Shown one piece after another: positions 21,577-29,670 of a DNA stretch of 32,742 bases. The notes beneath the pieces are model-generated. The model had not been told where the DNA came from and did no database searches. It worked only from the letters and a program-made list of their open reading frames with translations. Every line of letters starts with the position of its first letter. Within the stretch, counting starts at the first letter, position 1. The position numbers were made by a program, and so were the translations under genes. Origin of the DNA: Candidatus Methanocrinis natronophilus (GTDB lineage Archaea; Halobacteriota; Methanosarcinia; Methanotrichales; Methanotrichaceae); contig JARFPK010000025.1 of assembly GCA_029167045.1 (NCBI GenBank), forward strand, positions 1 through 32,742, read 5' to 3'.

Positions 21577-21858
21577 CTATTTGATCTTCGACTCCACCAT
21601 CTCTTCCCTCAGCTTGCAGAGGTTCTCAGCCCCCCTGACGTAGAACCAGTAGTGTACTACTACCAGGATACCCCACCCGAGGGGGGAGTAATAGACGGCC
21701 AGGGACGGGTCGATCTTTATCGAGCCCATCATGTTCAGGGCTATCCATATTATGTTCACAACCAGATATATCCCCAGATGGAGCTTGAAGAGCTTCATCT
21801 GGTCGGCGACCGTCGCCTCTCGGAAAACCCTCTTGTATTCCTCAATAGTTCCAGCCAT
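21577..21858 (-). CDS. 2TM-domain membrane protein
   Basis: A 93-aa protein with an amphipathic N-terminus (EEYKRVFREATVADQMKLFK) and two transmembrane helices, about residues 28-46 (LGIYLVVNIIWIALNMMG) and 56-74 (YYSPLGWGILVVVHYWFYV), then a charged tail. The layout matches the 2TM domain family, small membrane proteins sometimes fused to sensor kinases. No activity is known. The ATG at 21858 follows GGTGGTGA. It is convergent with the TPR gene and divergent from the DUF523 gene. Confidence 0.7.
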   Translation of the reverse strand: MAGTIEEYKRVFREATVADQMKLFKLHLGIYLVVNIIWIALNMMGSIKIDPSLAVYYSPLGWGILVVVHYWFYVRGAENLCKLREEMVESKIK

Positions 21859-22127
21859 AATTCACCACCTGCTCAAGCCAATACATCGGCGTCGAGGTTA
21901 TGCATTCATAAGATTTAAGCTTAATCGATATTTTTAACTAATTCGATAAAAACTCCCTCCTCGTCAAGGGGGGGATCTGTGGGTGGATGGGAGGGAATTG
22001 CGTCCATGATCGATCACATCGCCCCGCCTCCACCGACCGGAGCAGGTCAGAATTCCGCGCAGGTTTTAACTACCTTCGGCCCTCTATTATCGCTATAAAT
22101 CGCCAGAAGAAGGTGGAGGCGTCTAGT

Positions 22128-23213
22128 TTGAGAGAGTTTGCAAAGCCCAGGGTCGTCGTCAGCAGATGTATCGAGTTCGACCACTGCAGGTATAACGGCC
22201 AGATGATCGCCAGCGACTTCGTCGCGAGCCTCGCCCCCTACGTCGAGTTCCTCCCGGTCTGCCCCGAGGTGGAGATCGGCCTCGGCGTCCCGCGAGATTC
22301 GGTCCGGCTCGTCTCTTCGGCCTTGAAGGGGGGTGAAGTAGGAGATCGAGGTGAGGCTGTAGTGGGCGCAGAGGGATGTGCAGGTGGAGAAGGGGGAAGA
22401 GGAGAAGGTGGGAAGGGAGGAGTGGCAAATATCAGCCTCATACAGCCGACGACGGGCCGGGACGTTACAGCCGATATGAACTCCTTCGCCGCCCGTCATC
22501 TCGACTCCGTCGGCGACGTCGACGGCTTCATCCTCAAGGCGAGCTCCCCCTCCTGCGGGATCAGGAACACCAAGGTATACCCGACGGCGGGAAAGTCGGC
22601 GGCGATCTCCAGGAGCGGTAGTGGCCTCTTCGGCGGAGCGGTCCTGGCCAGATATCCTGAGCTGTCGGTGGAGGACGAGGGGAGGCTTAGAAACCCCCGT
22701 ATAAAAGAGCACTTCCTCTCCAAGCTCTTCGCCCTCGCTAGCTTCCGGGAGGCTAAGAGGTCGGGATCGATGAAAGAGCTGGTCGGCTTCCAGACGGAGA
22801 ACAAGATGCTCCTTATGGCCTACCACCAGGCGGAGACGAAGGCTCTGGGGAAGATCGCGGCGAACCACGACCACCGCCCCTTCTCCGAGGTCGCAGCCTC
22901 GTACGAACTCCATCTGAGGAGGGCGCTCTGCAGGCCCCGGAGGTACACCTCCAACATAAACGTCCTGATGCACATCCTCGGCCACTTCTCCGACAGTATC
23001 TCGGAGGGGGAGCGAAAGCTCTTCCTTGAAAACATCCAGAGGTACCGGGACGGGAAGATCACCATCTGCCCCAACACCACCATCCTCAAGTCCTGGATCG
23101 CGCGGTTCGATGACGACTATCTATCGAGCCAGACCTTCTTTGAGCCCTACCCCCAGGACCTGATGGAGGTGGACCCGGTCGTCTCCCATAGAGGAAGAGA
23201 CCTCTGGAGATAA
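22128..23213 (+). CDS. DUF523 (TudS-like) - DUF1722 (YbgA-like) fusion protein
   Basis: A 361-aa two-domain protein. The N-terminal DUF523 domain has conserved cysteines in VVVSRCIEFDHCRYNG (Cys14, Cys20), FLPVCPEVEIGLG (Cys45) and KASSPSCGIRN (Cys143). Characterised members (TudS) hold a [4Fe-4S] cluster on three such cysteines and desulfurate thiouracil. Residues about 215-320 form the DUF1722 domain (LLMAYHQAETKALGKI, LMHILGHFSD). The start is a TTG at 22128 behind GGTGGAGG; the open frame upstream to 21987 has no conserved sequence. Residues about 68-98 are an unusual Gly/Glu/Arg-rich insertion splitting the DUF523 domain between VRLVSSALK and VANISLIQP. Substrate is unknown. Confidence 0.82.
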   Translation: MREFAKPRVVVSRCIEFDHCRYNGQMIASDFVASLAPYVEFLPVCPEVEIGLGVPRDSVRLVSSALKGGEVGDRGEAVVGAEGCAGGEGGRGEGGKGGVANISLIQPTTGRDVTADMNSFAARHLDSVGDVDGFILKASSPSCGIRNTKVYPTAGKSAAISRSGSGLFGGAVLARYPELSVEDEGRLRNPRIKEHFLSKLFALASFREAKRSGSMKELVGFQTENKMLLMAYHQAETKALGKIAANHDHRPFSEVAASYELHLRRALCRPRRYTSNINVLMHILGHFSDSISEGERKLFLENIQRYRDGKITICPNTTILKSWIARFDDDYLSSQTFFEPYPQDLMEVDPVVSHRGRDLWR

Positions 23214-23302
23214 AATAGAGGCCGGAGGAGAGACGTCGGAGGAGATGACACCGGAGGAGAGGGGGGATAGGATAGAGGGGGGCGGAGCTTCAACGCGGAC
23301 CT

Positions 23303-23899
23303 TCAGGCCTCCGCCATCCTCTGGGCCCTCTCCTTCTCCAGGAGGAGAACGTTTTCTTCTCGGACCATGGAGGCCTTTTCGTCCTTCCACCAGGCGAGCC
23401 TATGCGCCCCCAATCCGTCTATCGCCTCGAATATATCGATGAACTCCCGGTCGTACCTGGTGTAGACCGGGTCGAGGGGGACCATCGACCTGCCACCTAC
23501 GGCGGAGAAGGATGGGTCGACCTCGATCACCTCCCCTTTCTGGTTCTTGACGAGGAGCCAGAGGTGGTCTTTGCCGGTCCCGGCGAAATCTTCGTCGTAG
23601 GCGAAGGAAACGTCGAAGCCGTGGCTCTTGAAGTACCACTCGTAATAGGCCGCCCTCTCGAAGATGTCGAGGTCGGAGGCGCGGCCCATGATGGAGCCAG
23701 CGTACCTGATGACGTCGTCGGGGTTGTGGACGTCCGCGGGCTTCAGCTCCAGGTAGTAGGGGTCGGGCATATCCCTGGAGAAATAGTAGCCGGGAATTAT
23801 AGCCCCGAGGATCTCGCCCTTTCTGTCGTAGCCATCCAGGAGGATGTAAGCCCCCGCCAGAGCCAACGCGGCCACGACGATGATCTGCCATCTCGCCAA
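23303..23899 (-). CDS. Membrane-tethered small protein, last gene of the tubulin-like operon
   Basis: A 198-aa protein with one N-terminal hydrophobic helix (residues 4-22, WQIIVVAALALAGAYILL) and a globular domain containing a conserved-looking core (ERAAYYEWYFKSHGFDVSFA, TGKDHLWLLVKNQKGEVIEV, DPSFSAVGG). The pattern of Tyr-Glu-Trp, a His in DHLWLLV and Asp in EVDPSF recalls the Cys/Ser-His-Asp layout of transglutaminase-like folds, but no catalytic Cys is visible, so this is only a resemblance. The start is a TTG at 23899 preceded by GGGGGAG. It follows the tubulin-like gene by 30 bp in the same direction, so it is probably an operon member. Confidence 0.65.
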   Translation of the reverse strand: MARWQIIVVAALALAGAYILLDGYDRKGEILGAIIPGYYFSRDMPDPYYLELKPADVHNPDDVIRYAGSIMGRASDLDIFERAAYYEWYFKSHGFDVSFAYDEDFAGTGKDHLWLLVKNQKGEVIEVDPSFSAVGGRSMVPLDPVYTRYDREFIDIFEAIDGLGAHRLAWWKDEKASMVREENVLLLEKERAQRMAEA

Positions 23900-23929
23900 A
23901 CCTTGCTCCCCCTCTTATTGGCGCCGGTT

Positions 23930-25465
23930 TCAATAGCCCCTTTCCGCCAGAGCCTTGCTAACCTCGGCTTGGACGATCCTGCGAACGTCATCCTCGTCAA
24001 TCTCTTGGCAGGTCTGGTGGATCTGTTGATGATCAAACTCCCGGCTCGACCTCTCGAAGATGTTCCTCTCTTCTAAGAAGAACGGTCTCTTTCCCTCCTC
24101 GATCTTGAGCAGGGCCTCTTCAAACCGCTTTCGAATACCATCGTCGCCGTAGAAGTAATCCTTGATCGCCTCTTTCGTCGGCCTCGGCATACCTTCCATG
24201 ACGAGGTTTGCCTCTGGATCGTCCATATATAGGAGCGCCATCCTGATGAGCTTGTGGAGACGGTGCTCTAATGTCCCCTTCACTTCACATCCCCTCTCCT
24301 GACCATAGGGATTTCGTAGGAGGATCAAGATCTCGTTGGCATGGTTCTCCCCTAGCTTTCTCCAGGGCTCGATCCTCTCAGCTGGAATTTCAGAATACCT
24401 GGCGACTGCGGAGACTATCTCCTTTTGGTCGACAAACCCTCGAGTGAAGACATAAGCTCTATCTGCTTTTCCCGGATCGCATCCAAAGAGCCTTCCCTCC
24501 GTAAGGGCTAGTTTGGCGAGCTCCTCTTCAGGCCTCTTTCTTCTCTTCTCTCTCCAGTAGCAGGGAACCAGGATAGGTGGTCGATCCAGCCCCTCTACGA
24601 ACTTCTCTCGCATCGCAAGGCTCGGCGGGTCCTCCCCGGGGTAGTGACGACCGGCGACGAAAGGCCTCATGGCCTGGTGGATGAAATCGTCGATGGCGGA
24701 GTAATCCTGGCCTAGCTTATCCACCATGATCTGATTGTCGACCAGGATGATCCCGTCCACCCCAATGCCGACCGGTTTTGTCATGAGGTCGCAAAGAGAT
24801 ATAGTCGCCCCCAAGGCCCTCTTAGGCTCCTTGGCCCTCTGCTGAGGATCCGTCCCTTCTTCTGTGAGAACCCCCAGTACGAAGACGGGATAGGCGGGCC
24901 TCTCTTCCCGGATGTACCTGGTGATCGGATTGACGAAACCCGTCCCCGTTCCTCCGCCGAGAGAGACTATGAAGAGGATACCGTCGCACATATCCGACCC
25001 GCTGTTCTCCTGGAGGGCTGCTAGGGTCGTATAGCCCCTTATCTTATCCCATGCTCCCCTCAGGATGGGGTTTTCCGAGTCGTACTCATGGAGGGCTGCC
25101 CTCTTTACTTCTTCATCAGTTCGAAAGATCTCGAATACGGCTTTGAGAAACTCGGCTTGCCTCATGAACCCCTGCTTCTTAACATCATATCCATACGTGT
25201 CAACAATAAGCTTGGAGGTCTTCGATTCGGAGTCGATGACGTCATGGGGTATAAAAAAGCCGGGATAGTATCCCCGATCAACAGAGCCGAAGAATCTCTG
25301 GTTCTGGGTCTCCTGTACATCGGCCTCCAGCCACAGACCCTTAACTCCTCCGAAGGATACATGCTCCCCCAGGGACCTGTTGAGGATGGCAACGTCCTGG
25401 TTTTTGAGAAACCTTTCCGCGAGATGCCCTCCGCAGCCCCCGATTCCGACTATGCATAATCTCAT
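23930..25465 (-). CDS. Divergent tubulin/FtsZ-superfamily GTPase
   Basis: A 511-aa protein. The N-terminus MRLCIVGIGGCGGHLAERFL is the tubulin/FtsZ first nucleotide-binding loop, and VSLGGGTGTGF (GGGTGTG at residues 170-176) is the tubulin signature G-box. LGQDYSAIDDFIHQAMRP sits where helix H7 is expected. A long, charged C-terminal part (EEALLKIEEGKRPFFLEERN) ends in helical sequence. It is clearly neither canonical FtsZ nor CetZ; it fits the tubulin-like/FtsZ-like families proposed to act in membrane remodelling. A typical NxDxxD T7-loop catalytic motif is not obvious, so GTP hydrolysis may be altered. The ATG at 25465 overlaps the upstream membrane-protein stop by 4 nt (ATGA). Confidence 0.83.
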   Translation of the reverse strand: MRLCIVGIGGCGGHLAERFLKNQDVAILNRSLGEHVSFGGVKGLWLEADVQETQNQRFFGSVDRGYYPGFFIPHDVIDSESKTSKLIVDTYGYDVKKQGFMRQAEFLKAVFEIFRTDEEVKRAALHEYDSENPILRGAWDKIRGYTTLAALQENSGSDMCDGILFIVSLGGGTGTGFVNPITRYIREERPAYPVFVLGVLTEEGTDPQQRAKEPKRALGATISLCDLMTKPVGIGVDGIILVDNQIMVDKLGQDYSAIDDFIHQAMRPFVAGRHYPGEDPPSLAMREKFVEGLDRPPILVPCYWREKRRKRPEEELAKLALTEGRLFGCDPGKADRAYVFTRGFVDQKEIVSAVARYSEIPAERIEPWRKLGENHANEILILLRNPYGQERGCEVKGTLEHRLHKLIRMALLYMDDPEANLVMEGMPRPTKEAIKDYFYGDDGIRKRFEEALLKIEEGKRPFFLEERNIFERSSREFDHQQIHQTCQEIDEDDVRRIVQAEVSKALAERGY

Positions 25466-26109
25466 CTCATCCCTCCTAGAGCATCAGCGTAAACGGGCCA
25501 GAGTAGCGCCGCCTCCGAGGCGAAGAGGGCGAGGAAGGCGAAGGTCCTCGATCCAAGATCGACCTCGGGATATATCGTTCCCTGCTGAAGGGAGAGGAAG
25601 ATGGAGACGGCGAGGAGCGGCACCGCGAACATTATGGCGATCTTCATGCTCTTAGAGATCTCGTAATAGGCGTAAACCTTCCTCGGGATTAAGGCGGCCG
25701 TCACCAGGCCAAATAGGAGGATTAAAAGTCCGAAGGCAGCAAAACCAAAGGTATCTGAAGCCAGATCTGATAACTGGAAGTAGTTGTGCCGGGGAAATAT
25801 CTCCGGCGTCAGGAAGTAGAAGTAGGCGAAGGCCGCAAAGAGGAGCATCCAGGCCGTCACCGCCGCAGCGTTGAAGTTTGATCCTTGTCGGATGAACATC
25901 TCCTTCATGACCTCCTCCTTGAGTTTGTCTCTAGGTACATTCCCGCCATTGGCCTTGGTTTCTACATTATAATCCACCTTCACCTTGGACGTGGCCGCCA
26001 CCCTCCTGTACGTCCTCTCCATATTCAGAAGGTGTAGGGTCACGCCTCCAGCCAGTAGCAGAAGGAATAGCCCAACGCCGAAGACGCCGTTCAAAAAGAG
26101 GCTGGTCAT
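25462..26109 (-). CDS. Polytopic membrane protein of the tubulin-like operon
   Basis: A 215-aa protein with about five hydrophobic segments: residues 6-27 (NGVFGVGLFLLLLAGGVTLH), about 78-98 (AAAVTAWMLLFAAFAYFYFL), 123-145 (FGFAAFGLLILLFGLVTAAL), 155-172 (MKIAIMFAVPLLAVSIFL) and 187-207. A charged loop of about 50 residues (residues 28-77, TYRRVAATSKVKVDYNVETK) lies between helices 1 and 2. No family is recognised. The start ATG overlaps the stop of the upstream exported-protein gene by 4 nt, and its own stop overlaps the tubulin-like start, so all three are translationally coupled. A role as membrane adaptor between exported and cytoskeletal parts is inferred. Confidence 0.75.
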   Translation of the reverse strand: MTSLFLNGVFGVGLFLLLLAGGVTLHLLNMERTYRRVAATSKVKVDYNVETKANGGNVPRDKLKEEVMKEMFIRQGSNFNAAAVTAWMLLFAAFAYFYFLTPEIFPRHNYFQLSDLASDTFGFAAFGLLILLFGLVTAALIPRKVYAYYEISKSMKIAIMFAVPLLAVSIFLSLQQGTIYPEVDLGSRTFAFLALFASEAALLWPVYADALGGMR

Positions 26110-27548
26110 CGGTAAAACCTCCTCTCTATCACGATCCCGCCGACGAGAGCCGCCAGCAGGACGGCGAGGATGTTTGCGATCATAACCGCCGAGTATATCG
26201 GGTATTTGACGATCTTCGGGTTGATTCTGCCACCCGAGAGGATCTCTGTCCCTTCCCTGGAGTTCTGGTCCGTCGCAGAGTACCTGAAATAATATTCAAA
26301 GCTCTGATCGGCGTCGGATACAAAGAAGGGCGCAATCTCGAATACCACCTCCTGCGCCTCCTCAGAGGCTCCGATGACCCTCGTCTCCTGATACCTGTTG
26401 GGATGAGACGGCGTGCTGGTATAGAGGTCGATGCGAAGGTTATTCACCTCCGGGTTCTTCACCTGGAGGCTGAACCTGTAGTTCTGCCACCAGAACCTGT
26501 TCTCGTCGGCGGGGACGGCCTGCGGGTCCGAGACGAATATCTTTGGGCTCGGGATGAGGCTCGGGCCTGAATGTATCCCGGTACTGTTGCCGTCGAGGCC
26601 GTCGTCGAAGGAGTAGAAGTAAGAGAAGTTCTTCCCTGCGTCCTCTTCGCCGAAGAGGCCGTACTGGCTAGCTATGAAGGTTACGTTCGTCCCCGGCGTT
26701 ACAATTTGAGTCAGGTTTCTGATCTGCCTATCTTGGTCGTCTAGGATGTGGAGGAGGACGTTTATCATGTCCCCGTCGGTGTCGAAGAATCTCGCCTCAT
26801 ACCGGATCGGATCGTTATACCTGGCCCTCAAAGGAGTAACCCGGATGGACTCTTCGTCCACCTCCGGAGGGCTATTGACCAGGTCCAGCTCGAGGAGGCT
26901 GTAGTATTCATCCTGCTGGTAGGGCTTGGCGTACATGGTGTCGGTGAAGTAGGTTTTGTGCATGTCGTTGAACCATATCCGGAAGGTGGCAGCCCCCACC
27001 TCCTGGGAGTCGGAGAATGGGGTGATCCCCGACCAGTCCCTGAGGGTGGCGTTGGTCTTCTCGTCGTACTGGTTTGCGAGGATGATCCTCTGCCCGCCGA
27101 TCCTGATGTACTCCTCATCATCGGGGCCTTTCACCTCGAGGGCCAGGTATACGTCCGACCGGACCTCCATGGGGTTATCGTTCTTGACGTAGGCGTAGAT
27201 GTCCAGCTTCTCATTCCTCGTGATCTCGCCCTTTCCTGAAGGGTACCATATCAGGACCGTGGGGGTCTTGTACTCCTTCGGAGGGACGAAGGGTATATGA
27301 AGGAGGTTTTTGAGGCGCTCGAACTTGGCAGGGTCGTTCTGCTTCCATCTCTCCATGTTTCCGATCATGCTGTCCAGGTCCAGCTGTACGACCCTTCTAC
27401 TGCTGCTGGTGCTGCTCGGATCTCCGCCGCTGCTTCCCCCAGAGGGGGAAGGTGTCGCCTTGGGCGGAGATGGGCTCACCCCCTGGGATTCGGCTGCCAG
27501 GGGTAGGAGGAGGAGAATTATGATGAGAGATGCGGCAAATATCTTCAT
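26106..27548 (-). CDS. Exported beta-rich protein with C-terminal membrane anchor
   Basis: A 480-aa protein. It has a signal peptide at residues 1-20 (MKIFAASLIIILLLLPLAAE), a Ser/Pro/Gly-rich linker (about 22-50), then an ectodomain of beta-strand-rich segments resembling tandem Ig/PKD-like folds (KLDIYAYVKNDNPMEVRSDV, PIRYEARFFDTDGDMINVLL, FSYFYSFDDGLDGNSTGIHS). A final transmembrane helix near the C-terminus (YSAVMIANILAVLLAALVGG) precedes a basic tail (ERRFYR). Most of the chain is therefore outside the cell. The ATG at 27548 follows the upstream stop by one base; an extension to 27734 is an overlapping-frame artefact. Function is unknown; it probably forms a surface-exposed complex with the 678-aa protein. 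Confidence 0.8.
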   Translation of the reverse strand: MKIFAASLIIILLLLPLAAESQGVSPSPPKATPSPSGGSSGGDPSSTSSSRRVVQLDLDSMIGNMERWKQNDPAKFERLKNLLHIPFVPPKEYKTPTVLIWYPSGKGEITRNEKLDIYAYVKNDNPMEVRSDVYLALEVKGPDDEEYIRIGGQRIILANQYDEKTNATLRDWSGITPFSDSQEVGAATFRIWFNDMHKTYFTDTMYAKPYQQDEYYSLLELDLVNSPPEVDEESIRVTPLRARYNDPIRYEARFFDTDGDMINVLLHILDDQDRQIRNLTQIVTPGTNVTFIASQYGLFGEEDAGKNFSYFYSFDDGLDGNSTGIHSGPSLIPSPKIFVSDPQAVPADENRFWWQNYRFSLQVKNPEVNNLRIDLYTSTPSHPNRYQETRVIGASEEAQEVVFEIAPFFVSDADQSFEYYFRYSATDQNSREGTEILSGGRINPKIVKYPIYSAVMIANILAVLLAALVGGIVIERRFYR

Positions 27549-27549
27549 A

Positions 27550-29586
27550 TCAACCCCCCACCGCCGCAAAGTCGACCTCCAGATGGTACGGGTATCCCTG
27601 CCACTCCAGCCTCTTCCACTCGGCAGCGTCCGAGGCGTAGATCTGGGGATCGTTTGATAGGGTCCAGACGGTCCGGTCCATGGTGGTGACGAGGTCGACG
27701 GAGAGGCTCTCCAGAGATGAGCGGACCTCAACACCGTAGGTGTAGATGTACTCGCCGCGTCTGCTGTCGTATGTCACGTTCCAAGTCTTATTCCTGAAGT
27801 TGGCGACGATATTTGGACCGGGATATCCGTCTTCTCCATCCAGGAATCTGTTCCCAGAGACGAATCTGAACCTCGACTCTCCGAGGAAGGGCTCAGCGAA
27901 GGGCATCTGGTCTATGGTGAAGTTCGCAGACCTCTCGGTGACGTTCAGGCTTTGAGGCCTTCCGGCTTCTATCCAAGTCTTTCGGACGGGGTCGTAGACC
28001 TCCAACTTCACCACCAGGGGCTGCGTCCTCTCGGGAGAGTCCATCTCCATGGTGAAGACGAAAGGCGTCCGGGCAAGCCTCTCCCCCGGAGGGTGGAAGT
28101 CCGAGTCCCAGGAACCGAGAGATCCGTTCTGGGGCGACACAATACCTCGGATCGACTCCCTGAAGAGGTGCGGCCCCTGGAAGATCGATGGGGGCGAAGC
28201 CACCCTTATGAACCTGAAGCTGACGTTGCCGGAGACGTCGCCGTCGAAGGAGACGTCCTTCCAGCTTATCTCCGGCTCGCCGCTGTAGGTGGCGATCCCC
28301 TGAGACCTCCAGATAGAGGATCCCGGCTCACTCGTCTGAAGCTCGATGTCGCAGACCGGAAGGGCGGTCTCGACCTCCACAGAGTAAGTGTAGAGGGAAA
28401 CGGTGCTCCCCTTCTCTGGGGAGACGGTGGGGTTCTCATACCTTATCAGGACGATATCGGGGCCCAGGTACACCTTCCCCTCATCCTCCCGGCTGGTCCC
28501 GAGGGGGTTCTCAGACCCGGGGTAATAGAAGCTGAAGTAGTAGGATGAAGTCCCCTCCGAGCCGATCCTCTCACTGGGGGTGACCCCGGTCCATACGATC
28601 TTTTGCCAGCGGTTGGCGTCGGTGTACTTCTTCCTCTCAATGAGTCTGAAGAGGTTTTGATCGACGTCCCAGACATGGAGGCCGACGTCCAGGCTCTTTG
28701 AGCCGTTGAAGTCGAGGGTGTAGGTGAAGGGGGTGCCCGAGAATCCCTCGGGAGGATGGACGCTCTCGTTTGCGTACTCGTAATCGATGGGCCAGAAGGG
28801 CCCCTCAAATACCTGCGTCTGCTTCCGTCCCACGAACCTGTAGTGGGCGGCTATGAAGTCGAAGTCCAGGGTTATGTTATCCCATCTGAACGTCTGCCAT
28901 GCGCCGATGTTGGTGTAGTTGTAGGTGCCGCAGTCCTTCCAGGGACCTATCGCCTCAGGGGCGACCTGGAGGGTCACGGCATCCTCTGCGCTCGAAAATA
29001 GGTCGACACGATAGCTATAAAGGGTCTGATCGGTACCCATCTTGGGGGATACATCGGCGTTCCTGTATAAGGTGATCATCTTGATCAGAGAGGGCTGGCC
29101 GTCGTAACCCTCCAGAGATCTCAGGGGGTTTCCGACCTTGGGAGTAAAAGTCGCTCGATACCAGGACCGTTCCCAGATGCTGGTGTCGTTGTCATCTTGG
29201 GCCCACCTGCCGAAATCGGATCGTGAAAGCTCAGGGGACCTGTAGTTGACTTCGAACTGGATCTCCTGGGTGGCGCCGGAATCGAGATCGACGTATCTCG
29301 AATGTCTCTTAGAGATGCTGTAGTTGTTGTAATCGGGACCAACCTCCAAGACTACATGGTAGCGCATGAAGGATGGCATGGGATTTGTAAGGTGGATGCT
29401 ATATACTACAGGCTGGTTGACGTTGAAGGGCATCATGGATGACCCTGCTTGCTGGAAGCTCATTTTGGCTTCCGGCTGGCCCAGGGCCGGACCGAGGACC
29501 AGTGTCACTGCGATAAAAAGGAGTAGGAAGCATCTTGGAGATATCAAGCTCATATAACCCCCGATATCCTCGATATGATTCGGCAT
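27550..29586 (-). CDS. Large exported beta-sandwich-rich protein, first gene of the tubulin-like operon
   Basis: A 678-aa protein with a signal peptide (CFLLLFIAVTLVLGPALG after SLISPR) and no C-terminal anchor. The mature part consists of repeated beta-rich units in which a strand such as LYSYRVDLFSSAEDAVTLQV or LYTYSVEVETALPVCDIELQ is followed by an aromatic strand and YRFVG or FRFIRV, often ending in a GPDIV-like link. This suggests several tandem Ig-like domains. Many N-x-S/T sites are present, compatible with archaeal surface glycosylation. The ATG at 29586 is five bases after the predicted transcription start; the ATG at 29553 behind GGGGG gives a neater signal peptide and may be the true start. 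The last domain looks short compared with the others. Confidence 0.8.
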   Translation of the reverse strand: MPNHIEDIGGYMSLISPRCFLLLFIAVTLVLGPALGQPEAKMSFQQAGSSMMPFNVNQPVVYSIHLTNPMPSFMRYHVVLEVGPDYNNYSISKRHSRYVDLDSGATQEIQFEVNYRSPELSRSDFGRWAQDDNDTSIWERSWYRATFTPKVGNPLRSLEGYDGQPSLIKMITLYRNADVSPKMGTDQTLYSYRVDLFSSAEDAVTLQVAPEAIGPWKDCGTYNYTNIGAWQTFRWDNITLDFDFIAAHYRFVGRKQTQVFEGPFWPIDYEYANESVHPPEGFSGTPFTYTLDFNGSKSLDVGLHVWDVDQNLFRLIERKKYTDANRWQKIVWTGVTPSERIGSEGTSSYYFSFYYPGSENPLGTSREDEGKVYLGPDIVLIRYENPTVSPEKGSTVSLYTYSVEVETALPVCDIELQTSEPGSSIWRSQGIATYSGEPEISWKDVSFDGDVSGNVSFRFIRVASPPSIFQGPHLFRESIRGIVSPQNGSLGSWDSDFHPPGERLARTPFVFTMEMDSPERTQPLVVKLEVYDPVRKTWIEAGRPQSLNVTERSANFTIDQMPFAEPFLGESRFRFVSGNRFLDGEDGYPGPNIVANFRNKTWNVTYDSRRGEYIYTYGVEVRSSLESLSVDLVTTMDRTVWTLSNDPQIYASDAAEWKRLEWQGYPYHLEVDFAAVGG

Positions 29587-29613
29587 CGCCTCAAGAGCTA
29601 TGAGAGACGTACC

Positions 29614-29620
29614 TATTAAA
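29614..29620 (-). promoter_or_regulatory. TATA box of the tubulin-like operon
   Basis: On the minus strand, TTTAATA is centred about 31 bp upstream of the ATG at 29586, predicting transcription start near 29590. It falls in the 84-bp gap after the aminotransferase gene, so the operon likely has its own promoter. Confidence 0.5.
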
Positions 29621-29670
29621 TGTTAACGGAAGAAGGGACGGCCTGTAACCGCAAAAAAAATGGATGGGAT

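Noticed and set aside
22047-22985. Minus-strand 312-codon open frame across the DUF523 gene
   Set aside because: The plus strand carries conserved DUF523/DUF1722 motifs; the antisense translation is compositionally biased and matches nothing.
27549-27734. N-terminal extension of the anchored exported protein up to 27734
   Set aside because: The extension is low-complexity Arg/Ser/Pro sequence overlapping the end of the upstream gene in another frame, and would bury the clear signal peptide starting at 27548.
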